Source: Porphyromonadaceae bacterium UBA7048
Lineage (GTDB): Bacteria > Bacteroidota > Bacteroidia > Bacteroidales > Muribaculaceae
NCBI GenBank assembly: GCA_002493945.1
Contig: DLAL01000070.1
Coordinates: forward strand, 1-64,000
Length of the DNA: 64,000 nt
Direction of reading: 5' to 3'
Numbering within the stretch: position 1 is the stretch's first letter; each line of letters starts with the position of its first letter. Made by a program: the position numbers and the translations under genes. A model generated the notes under the pieces. That model was given only the letters and a program-made list of their open reading frames with translations. It had not been told where the DNA came from and made no database searches. Of the stretch, positions 20,107 to 26,958 are shown in pieces.

Positions 20107-21156
20107 ATGTTTGATTTCGCATATCCGTCATATCTCTACCTGCTGGCCCTCGTGCCCCTGCTGGCGCTGCTCTACCTGGCAGCCCGTGCGTCGCGACGCG
20201 CCAAGCTGCGTCGCTTCGGACGCGCCGATGTGGTGGCTCATCTCATGCCGGATGCCTCGCGCTATACTCCGGCCATCAAATTCACGTTAGCCATGCTCGC
20301 GCTGATAGCCATGATTATCATGGTGGCTCGTCCGCGTGCCGGAGCCAAGGAGCAGACTGAGATGAGTTCGGGCATCGAAGTGATGATAGCCTTCGACGTG
20401 TCGAACTCCATGCTGGCCTCGTCCACCGACCGTCCTGACGGCATCAGCCGCCTCGACCGCGCCCGTCTGCTGCTCGAGAAGCTCATTGACCGCCTCGACA
20501 ACGACAAGGTAGGTCTGGTCATATTCGCCGGACAGGCCAAGATGCAGTTGCCGCTGACCTCCGACTTCTATACGGCCAAGATGTACCTCAACGAGCTCAA
20601 TCCATCGCTCATCACCTATCAGGGCACCGACATGTCAGGAGCCATCAAGATGGCGATGAACGGATTCTCGCCTGCCGAGGACATGCACAAGGCCATCATC
20701 CTCATCACCGATGCCGAAGACCATGAAGGCGCAGCCATAGACGCCGCAAAACTCGCAGCCGAGAACGGCATACAGATTGACGTAATCGGCCTCGGCACGC
20801 CCAACGGCACCGTCCTCCCCGGATTCTCGACGCCCGAAGGCGGTCCGGTCATCACCAAGCTCAACGTGGCGCTGGCAGAGGACATCGCCAAGGCAGGCGA
20901 CGGCATCTACGTCAATGGAGCCTCCTCGTCGGCCCTGGGCGATGTCGAGAATCAGCTCGACAAGCTCCAGAAGTCGGAATTCGCTTCCGTGACATACTCG
21001 GCAGGTGCCGAGCAGTTCCCGACGTTCGCATTCTTCGCGTTCGTCCTCCTCATCATCGACATCTTCATCGTTAACCGTAAAATCAGCTGGCTCCGCGGCA
21101 TCAACTTCTTCACCAAGGAGGGAACCGCTGCGGCCGGAAAGGAGGATAAGAAATGA
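20107..21156 (+). CDS. batB: BatB, VWA-domain membrane protein
   Basis: This 349-residue paralogue of BatA has the same layout: two N-terminal membrane segments (about 8-26 and 55-74), a VWA domain with DVSNS at 97-101, and a C-terminal membrane segment (FAFFAFVLLIIDIFIV). The threonine and second-Asp loops of the metal site (QGTDMSGAI and LITDAEDHEG) are present. BatA and BatB probably form a heteromeric complex. The stop overlaps the batC start by 4 bases. Confidence 0.93.
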   Translation: MFDFAYPSYLYLLALVPLLALLYLAARASRRAKLRRFGRADVVAHLMPDASRYTPAIKFTLAMLALIAMIIMVARPRAGAKEQTEMSSGIEVMIAFDVSNSMLASSTDRPDGISRLDRARLLLEKLIDRLDNDKVGLVIFAGQAKMQLPLTSDFYTAKMYLNELNPSLITYQGTDMSGAIKMAMNGFSPAEDMHKAIILITDAEDHEGAAIDAAKLAAENGIQIDVIGLGTPNGTVLPGFSTPEGGPVITKLNVALAEDIAKAGDGIYVNGASSSALGDVENQLDKLQKSEFASVTYSAGAEQFPTFAFFAFVLLIIDIFIVNRKISWLRGINFFTKEGTAAAGKEDKK

Positions 21157-22004
21157 AGACTTACCACATACTCGCCCTCGCGCTGCTGGCCGCACTTCCC
21201 GTGCGCGCCCAGCTGTCGATGCCCGACCCTCAGGATGCCGCCGCGCAGAGCGCCGACGCCGCGGAGGCTCAGGCCGAAGCGCCGCAGGAAGCACCCGTGC
21301 AGGCGAAATACAATACTCCGTCAGAGTCCTACAAGACCGAGCGTAACGACATCCGCCGCGGCAACCGACTCTTCGAACAGAAGAAATATCACGAAGCTCT
21401 TGAAGCCTACAATGAGGCCCTGCAGTACAATTCCGGCTCCATCCGTGCCAAGTACAACAAAGCCGTGGCACTGCTGCAGCTCGCCGGCGACGACAACAAA
21501 GGCACGGCCAACGATCCGCGCGTGCAGGCCGGAGCGCTCTTCGAGAGTCTTATCCCTGACGCACGTCAGTACGACCCCGAGATTGCCGAAAAAGCGTGGT
21601 ACAATCTCGGCAACATGGCTTTCAACGACGAGCAGTACGACCGCAGCATAGCCGCCTACGAAAGCGCGCTGCGTCTGCAGCCCGACAATATGCAGGCACG
21701 CGAGAACCTGCGTCTGGCTCAGCTCAAGAAACAGGAGCAGGAACAGAATCAGGACCAGCAGAATCAGGATCAGGACAAAAAAGACCAGGAACAGCAGCAA
21801 CAGCAGCAACAACAGGACCAGCAACAGCAGCAGGACCAGAACCAGCAGCAACAGCAGCAGCCTCAGCCCAAACAGCAACAGCCCATGACCCAGTCGGCCC
21901 AGCAGATACTCCAGACCATGCAGAACAAGGAGAATCAGACCCGTAAGAAAGTCAAGGAGGAAGAGCAGCCGGCCGGGCGTCCGCAGACCGACAAACCCTG
22001 GTGA
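21153..22004 (+). CDS. batC: BatC, TPR protein with poly-glutamine tail
   Basis: This 283-residue exported protein has a signal peptide (ending PVRAQ) and TPR motifs from about 65 to 190 (RGNRLFEQKKYHEALEAYNE; KAWYNLGNMAFNDEQYDRS). After these comes a very Gln-rich, low-complexity tail from about 190 to 265, encoded by runs of CAG and CAA. TPRs usually mediate contacts within the Bat complex. The Gln tract is likely unstructured, and its repeat DNA may vary in length between strains. Confidence 0.92.
   Translation: MKTYHILALALLAALPVRAQLSMPDPQDAAAQSADAAEAQAEAPQEAPVQAKYNTPSESYKTERNDIRRGNRLFEQKKYHEALEAYNEALQYNSGSIRAKYNKAVALLQLAGDDNKGTANDPRVQAGALFESLIPDARQYDPEIAEKAWYNLGNMAFNDEQYDRSIAAYESALRLQPDNMQARENLRLAQLKKQEQEQNQDQQNQDQDKKDQEQQQQQQQQDQQQQQDQNQQQQQQPQPKQQQPMTQSAQQILQTMQNKENQTRKKVKEEEQPAGRPQTDKPW
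21718..21896 (+). repeat. CAG/CAA-rich low-complexity tract inside batC
   Basis: The coding sequence here is dominated by CAG, CAA, GAC and GAG codons, giving repeated Gln with interspersed Asp, Glu and Asn. Slippage during replication would change the Gln number in multiples of one residue without shifting the frame. Confidence 0.85.
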
Positions 22005-22058
22005 CGCCGGAGCTGCCGGAGAGATATTCATCTTAAACAGTCAACTCACACCAAGATA

Positions 22059-23894
22059 ATGACTACATCACTGAAACGTTTCACACTTCTGATGCTGCTG
22101 ATGCTGGGAGTCATAGCGCTCGCAGCGGCCCAGCAGCCGTCATTCTCTCTGATACAGCCGCGTAATGTGGTGCAGGGCCGGAATTTCGCTCTGACATTCC
22201 GCCTCTCCGACGGCGATGCCAATCCGCCTGCCGCTCCGCAGCTCAAAGGATGCACACTGCTCTTCGGCCCCGCCGTATCGACCATGTCGAGCACTCAGAT
22301 AGTCAACGGACGCATCACATCGTCGTCGTCGGTCGACTTCTCGTTCACATACCGTGCAGACGAGCCCGGCACCGTGGATGTGCCTGAGCTGACTGTCAGC
22401 AGCGAAGGCAAGACTCTGAAATCGCGCCCTGCATCGTTCCAGATTCTTCCGTCGGACGAACCGCGTCAGTCCGGAGGCTCACAGAACGGCGGCCGTCCCT
22501 CGGCAAGTATTGACGACCCCTCTACGCAGACTCCCGGACGCATATCGTCTGATGACCTGCTTGTGCGCGTCAGCTTCTCGAAGTCGTCGGTCTACGAGCA
22601 GGAACCGGTCGTAGCCACCATCAAGGTCTACACCAAGTACGACATCTCATCGTTCATGCCCACCGCACAGCCGGCATTCGACGGCTTCCTGTGCGAGGAA
22701 CTCCCCGTGAGCAACGAGACATCCATCGAACACTACAACGGCAGTAACTACCACACGGCCGTCCTGAAAAAACTTCTCCTCTATCCGCAGAAAGCCGGCC
22801 AGCTGAGCGTCAACTCCGGCAAGTACGACGTCTCCATCGTCCAGTACGAGACCGTCAACATGGGATTCTTCCGCACACAGCGGCCCGTCGAGAAGCAGGT
22901 GACGACATCGTCCAATGCCGCCACCCTCAGCGTCAAAGCTCTTCCCGAGCCCCGTCCAGCAGGATTCAACGGTGCGGTCGGACAGTTCTCTGTCTCCACG
23001 TCGCTCGAGCCTGAGCTGATGCGCACCAACGAGGCTTCGGTCTACTCGTACATCGTCAAGGGCACGGGCAACATCAAGTATCTCTCCGAGCCCTCCGTGC
23101 AGTTCCCCGTAGGCATCGACGCGTACACTCCCAAGACCGACATCAAGACCAACCTCGTAGGAGGCGGCACCAACATGAGCGGCATCTACCGCACCGACTA
23201 CACCATCGTTCCGCAGGAAGTCGGAGCTTTCACCATCGAAGGTGTGCCCTTCATCTACTTCGACCCCTCGACGGGCAAGTATGAGACCGTCGACGTAGCG
23301 TCCACGCCCATCAAGGTGCTCCGCGGCACAGGTTCGGCGGCAGCCACCGAGCAGCGCGAGATAGAGGGAAGCATCAACGACATCCTTCACATACGCCCCT
23401 CTGACTCGCAGCCCCGCTCGCACAGCATGTCCTACGTGCTCCGCTCGGCCGTCTACCCCGTAGCTTATGCAGTGGTGATACTGGCGCTCCTCGTAGTTGT
23501 CGTCGTTTACCGCCGCCACATCAGGCTTCAGGCCGACGTGACAGGCCGGAAGCTGGCCAAGGCCGGACGCGTGGCCAACAAGCGTCTCCGCGACGCCCGT
23601 GCCGCCATGAATGCACATGAGAACGACCGCTTCTACGCATCGCTCGCCAAGGCTCTGTGGGGCTACCTGAGCGACAAACTCCAGATATCGGCGTCGCAGC
23701 TCGTCCGCGACAACGTGGCAGAGAAACTTCTGGCCTACGGTCTCACTCAGGAGCAGACCGACAATGTCCTCGAAGTGCTCGACCGCTGCGAAATGGCGCG
23801 CTTCACGCCTCAGACATCCGACGACGAAGTCGCCGAAATCTACCGTCGGGCCACTGCCGTCATAAAGAACATCGAGGACGTGCGCCGCAAGTAA
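22059..23894 (+). CDS. batD: BatD (oxygen-tolerance protein)
   Basis: BatD is an exported membrane protein of 611 residues. It has a signal peptide (LLMLLMLGVIALAAAQQ) and a periplasmic region of several beta domains to about 455. One membrane segment follows (YPVAYAVVILALLVVVVVYR, about 465-485), then a cytoplasmic helical domain (FYASLAKALWGYLSDKLQI). This is the usual BatD arrangement. The order batA-B-C-D-E is kept intact. It begins 54 bases after batC. Confidence 0.93.
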   Translation: MTTSLKRFTLLMLLMLGVIALAAAQQPSFSLIQPRNVVQGRNFALTFRLSDGDANPPAAPQLKGCTLLFGPAVSTMSSTQIVNGRITSSSSVDFSFTYRADEPGTVDVPELTVSSEGKTLKSRPASFQILPSDEPRQSGGSQNGGRPSASIDDPSTQTPGRISSDDLLVRVSFSKSSVYEQEPVVATIKVYTKYDISSFMPTAQPAFDGFLCEELPVSNETSIEHYNGSNYHTAVLKKLLLYPQKAGQLSVNSGKYDVSIVQYETVNMGFFRTQRPVEKQVTTSSNAATLSVKALPEPRPAGFNGAVGQFSVSTSLEPELMRTNEASVYSYIVKGTGNIKYLSEPSVQFPVGIDAYTPKTDIKTNLVGGGTNMSGIYRTDYTIVPQEVGAFTIEGVPFIYFDPSTGKYETVDVASTPIKVLRGTGSAAATEQREIEGSINDILHIRPSDSQPRSHSMSYVLRSAVYPVAYAVVILALLVVVVVYRRHIRLQADVTGRKLAKAGRVANKRLRDARAAMNAHENDRFYASLAKALWGYLSDKLQISASQLVRDNVAEKLLAYGLTQEQTDNVLEVLDRCEMARFTPQTSDDEVAEIYRRATAVIKNIEDVRRK

Positions 23895-23911
23895 ACAACC
23901 ATTCTCAAACC

Positions 23912-24697
23912 ATGATGATGAAGAAATTTGCAACCATATTGCTGGCGGCGCTATCGCTGACTGTCAGTGCATCGGCGCTCTCCACTGCCCAGCTGGCCGA
24001 CTCGGCCTACAACAAGCAGAACTACCGCGAGGCCATCGAACTGTATCAGCAGAGCATAGCCACTGAAGGCAAGAGCGCCGTGCTCTACACCAACCTTGGC
24101 AACGCATACTTCCGCAACGACAATCTCGGCCGCGCCGTCCTCAGCTACGAGCGGGCCCTAAAGCTCGACCCCTCCGACGGCGACGCGCGCCAGAATCTGG
24201 CATTCGTCCGCTCCCGCATACAGGACCGTCCCGAGGATGACTCCTCGTTCTTCTCCAATATGCACCGCAGCGTAGTGGCATCCGCAAGACCCGACACATG
24301 GGCATGGATAGCCTTCGGAGTATTTGTCCTCCTTGTAGGCGCAGCCGCACTGTACATATTCTCGCAGAACGTGGCACTCCGCAAGACCGGTTTCTTCGGC
24401 GGTCTGGTGCTTCTCTTCGTATTCGCCTATCTTCTCTTCGTGGCCTTCGACTCCGTAGACCGTGCCACAGGCACATCTTCGGCCATAGTCACGGCTCCAT
24501 CGACCCAGCTCACATCGGCTCCGCGCGGTGCCGGCAGCGACTCCGACAAGGTCGTCACCATCCACGAAGGCACAAAGGTGGAGATTATCGACTCTGTAGC
24601 CACTCCCGACGATCCCGTCTCCCCCGTATGGTACAACGTCAACATCAACCACGGCACCAAAGCCTGGCTGCGCGCCACTGACGTCGAGCGCATCTGA
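23912..24697 (+). CDS. batE: BatE, TPR protein with SH3-like C-terminus
   Basis: The start is one of three consecutive ATGs at 23912-23920; from there the 261-residue protein begins MMMKKFATILLAALSLTVSASA, a signal peptide. Two or three TPRs (SAYNKQNYREAIELYQQS; AVLYTNLGNAYFRNDNLG) follow. Two membrane segments lie at about 125-145 and 155-175, and a C-terminal domain (KVVTIHEGTKVEIIDS to GTKAWLRATDVERI) resembles a bacterial SH3 fold. It is the last gene of the operon. No convincing T-run terminator follows. Confidence 0.9.
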   Translation: MMMKKFATILLAALSLTVSASALSTAQLADSAYNKQNYREAIELYQQSIATEGKSAVLYTNLGNAYFRNDNLGRAVLSYERALKLDPSDGDARQNLAFVRSRIQDRPEDDSSFFSNMHRSVVASARPDTWAWIAFGVFVLLVGAAALYIFSQNVALRKTGFFGGLVLLFVFAYLLFVAFDSVDRATGTSSAIVTAPSTQLTSAPRGAGSDSDKVVTIHEGTKVEIIDSVATPDDPVSPVWYNVNINHGTKAWLRATDVERI

Positions 24698-24757
24698 ACA
24701 GAACCCCGATGTAGAGCGATGATGTGTAACTGCTTATTGCACAAGCAAAAAAGCAAG

Positions 24758-24777
24758 TATATGTTTTAAAACATATA
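24758..24777. repeat. Perfect 20-base palindrome
   Basis: TATATGTTTT followed by its exact reverse complement AAAACATATA forms a gapless 20-base palindrome in an AT-rich intergenic segment. It lies 18 bases upstream of the promoter of the small HTH gene, so it may be a regulator site. A gapless palindrome makes a poor terminator. Confidence 0.7.
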
Positions 24778-24794
24778 AACTTTCTTTTAAATTG

Positions 24795-24826
24795 TTTGTC
24801 TAATTAGAAAAATGTTTCTAATTTAG
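24795..24826 (+). promoter_or_regulatory. Promoter of the small HTH gene with internal dyad
   Basis: TTTG at 24795-24798, a 20-base spacer and TAATTTAG at 24819-24826 (one mismatch to TAnnTTTG) form a promoter. A perfect 9-base inverted repeat, AATTAGAAA (24802-24810) and TTTCTAATT (24815-24823) with a 4-base loop, fills the spacer and enters the -7 box. A protein bound there would block transcription. Confidence 0.65.
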
Positions 24827-24875
24827 TACCAAAATCCAACCACAACACATATCACTCACTTAAATACGAATCGAT

Positions 24876-25136
24876 ATGACCAAGACAATAACCTTCAACG
24901 AACTCCGTCGGCTGAAAGACAGTCTTCCCGACGGCTCCATGCACAAGATTGCAGACAGGCTTAACACCACCGTTCAAACCGTACGCAACTACTTCGGCGG
25001 CAGTAACTACAACTTCGGCAAGAACTGTGGTGTACATATCGAACCGGGTCCCGACGGCGGCATCGTAGTTCTTGATGACAGCACAATCTACGATATGGCA
25101 GTAGAAATCCTCCAGTCGCAGGAAGCCGAGAAATAA
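24876..25136 (+). CDS. Small predicted DNA-binding (HTH) protein
   Basis: This 86-residue protein has a helix-turn-helix-like stretch at about 22-40 (MHKIADRLNTTVQTVRNYF). A Gly-rich linker follows, then a short beta/helix tail (GGIVVLDDSTIYDMAVEILQ) that could be a dimerisation element. Related small proteins occur in Bacteroidales but I know of no assigned function. Two dyads lie directly upstream, one inside the promoter, suggesting autoregulation. A terminator follows, so the gene is a single-gene transcription unit between the bat operon and the stress-protein gene. Confidence 0.75.
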   Translation: MTKTITFNELRRLKDSLPDGSMHKIADRLNTTVQTVRNYFGGSNYNFGKNCGVHIEPGPDGGIVVLDDSTIYDMAVEILQSQEAEK

Positions 25137-25168
25137 CCTTTTCAGATTCTTGGTTAAAAAACATACAG

Positions 25169-25206
25169 AAGGACGTCGGACTCTCTCGCCGCGTCCTTTT
25201 GCTTTT
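25169..25206 (+). terminator. Terminator after the small HTH gene
   Basis: A 7-base perfect stem AAGGACG (25169-25175) with CGTCCTT (25192-25198) is followed by TTGCTTTTT. It separates the HTH gene from the universal stress protein gene. Confidence 0.8.
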
Positions 25207-25231
25207 TCCACCTCTCTAAAATCAATCAGGT

Positions 25232-26338
25232 ATGTCACGATTCATCACCCTGGCCATACACACCTACGAGAAAGCCCTTTCGCTCCGCACTCTTCTTGAG
25301 AACGAAGGCATCACTGTAGAGCTGCACAACGTCAATCTCGAGGACCCGCGGCTGTCGTCAGGCGTAAGAGTCCGTATACCCGAACACGACCTGCCGCTGG
25401 CTCTCCGGATAGTCGAGAACCGCGAGCTCTTCGCCGACAACGGTTCGCCTGACAGACCGGCCCACACCGTGCTCGTACCGGTCGACTTCAGCGAGCACTC
25501 CTACAATGCCGCCTGCGCGGCATGCGAGGTCGGACGCCGCCACAACGGGTCGATTACACTCCTCTACAGCTATCTCGACCCCTATCTGGCCGGAAAGGTG
25601 CAGCTGACCGACACCCTCTCATATGAGACGGGCGAACGCGGCGCACGTCAGCAGCTCGAAGGCGAGGCACGCAGACTGATGGACAACTTCGCCGAGCGTC
25701 TGCGCAGCCACATGAAGCGCGGCCACATACCTATCGTGAAAGTCAACCGCGAGGTGGCCGAAGGAGTCCCCGAGGACACCATAGTCGACTTCGCAAAAGC
25801 CTATACACCCAGGCTAATCGTGATGGGGACCCGCAGCGCCGAGCGAAAGCAGGCCGACATGATAGGCAGCGTCACCGCCGAAGTGCTCGACGAGGGCCGA
25901 TTTACGGTTCTCACCGTGCCCGAGCCCCTCGACTGCGAGGCCGTGCTGAGTCCGCGACACATACTCTTCTTCAGCAATCTTGACCAGAATGACATACTGG
26001 CCATCGACACGCTCTACCGCCTCTTCGGCGACAACGAGAGCACTGTCACGCTGGCACAGATGCCGCGCAAGAACCGTTTCAGCGAGAGCGCTGCCGAAAA
26101 GGCGCTCAGCCGCCTTACTGAATACTGCGCCGAGAACTACAAGCAGTACCGCTTCGAGACAGCCCCCGTACGCATCACCGATGACGACGAATTCAGCCGT
26201 CTCCAGGACCGCTACGGGTTCGACCTTATAGTCCTGCCCAACCGCCGCCGCAACGCTTTGAGCCGCCTCATAAACCCCGGACTGGCTCACCGCATAATCT
26301 TCGGCAGCGACATACCGATGCTCGTCATACCCGTATAA
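25232..26338 (+). CDS. Universal stress protein with N-terminal DUF2007-like domain
   Basis: The 368-residue protein has three parts. Residues 1-70 (RFITLAIHTYEKALSLRTLLENEG) resemble the small DUF2007 or putative signal-transducing fold. Residues about 78-235 are a full universal stress protein domain (TVLVPVDFSEHSYNAA, then a nucleotide-loop-like VMGTRSAERKQADMIGSVT). Residues about 245-368 are a second, degenerate Usp domain (HILFFSNLDQND; LIVLPNRRRNALSRLINPG). Usp proteins bind ATP or other nucleotides under stress. The nitroreductase gene starts 14 bases downstream and is probably co-transcribed. Confidence 0.85.
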   Translation: MSRFITLAIHTYEKALSLRTLLENEGITVELHNVNLEDPRLSSGVRVRIPEHDLPLALRIVENRELFADNGSPDRPAHTVLVPVDFSEHSYNAACAACEVGRRHNGSITLLYSYLDPYLAGKVQLTDTLSYETGERGARQQLEGEARRLMDNFAERLRSHMKRGHIPIVKVNREVAEGVPEDTIVDFAKAYTPRLIVMGTRSAERKQADMIGSVTAEVLDEGRFTVLTVPEPLDCEAVLSPRHILFFSNLDQNDILAIDTLYRLFGDNESTVTLAQMPRKNRFSESAAEKALSRLTEYCAENYKQYRFETAPVRITDDDEFSRLQDRYGFDLIVLPNRRRNALSRLINPGLAHRIIFGSDIPMLVIPV

Positions 26339-26352
26339 TCCGGAACAAACCG

Positions 26353-26958
26353 ATGAAATCACTGTTACTCACATCACTGATGGCTCTCACAGCCATAGCC
26401 GCGCCGCTGACTTGCGCCGCACAGACTCAGGACATGAAAGACAACGAAACACTCGAAGTACTCAAGACCCGACGCTCCATACGCCGCTACACCACACAGA
26501 TGCCTTCGCGCGAACTTCTCGACAAAGTGCTCGAAGCCGGCACATACGCTCCCACGGGCATGGGCAAGCAGTCGCCGATAATCGTGGCAGTCACTGACAA
26601 GGCCACTCGCGATAAACTGTCGGCCCTCAACGCCGCCGTGATGGGTGCCAAGAATGATCCCTTCTACGGCGCTCCGGTCGTGCTCGTCGTGTTGGCTGAC
26701 CGCAATATAGGGACGTACGTCTACGATGGGTCGCTCGTAATGGGCAATCTGATGAATGCCGCCCACGCCGTAGGACTGGGTTCCTGCTGGATACACCGCG
26801 CCCGCGAGGTCTTCGACTCGCCCGAAGGGAAGGCTCTCCTCAAGGAATGGGGAATCGAAGGCGACTATGAAGGAATAGGCAACTGTATCATCGGTTACCC
26901 GGACCAGTCGCCTACTCCAAAACCGCGCAAAGCGGATTATATACGATATGTAGAATAA
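26353..26958 (+). CDS. Nitroreductase family protein with signal peptide
   Basis: This 201-residue FMN-dependent nitroreductase-family oxidoreductase has the typical N-terminal RRSIRRY motif with APTGMGKQS, and GLGSCWIH. The frame starts with a convincing signal peptide (MKSLLLTSLMALTAIAAPLTCAAQ), so the enzyme seems to be exported, which is unusual for a flavoprotein of this family. An internal ATG (MKDNETLEVLKTRRS) would give a normal cytosolic form of about 173 residues. Substrate unknown. The stop codon directly abuts the stop of the convergent fucosidase gene. Confidence 0.9.
   Translation: MKSLLLTSLMALTAIAAPLTCAAQTQDMKDNETLEVLKTRRSIRRYTTQMPSRELLDKVLEAGTYAPTGMGKQSPIIVAVTDKATRDKLSALNAAVMGAKNDPFYGAPVVLVVLADRNIGTYVYDGSLVMGNLMNAAHAVGLGSCWIHRAREVFDSPEGKALLKEWGIEGDYEGIGNCIIGYPDQSPTPKPRKADYIRYVE

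Noticed and set aside
21718..21896. Repeat array as a possible CRISPR
   Set aside because: The repeats are CAG/CAA codons in frame inside batC, without spacers.
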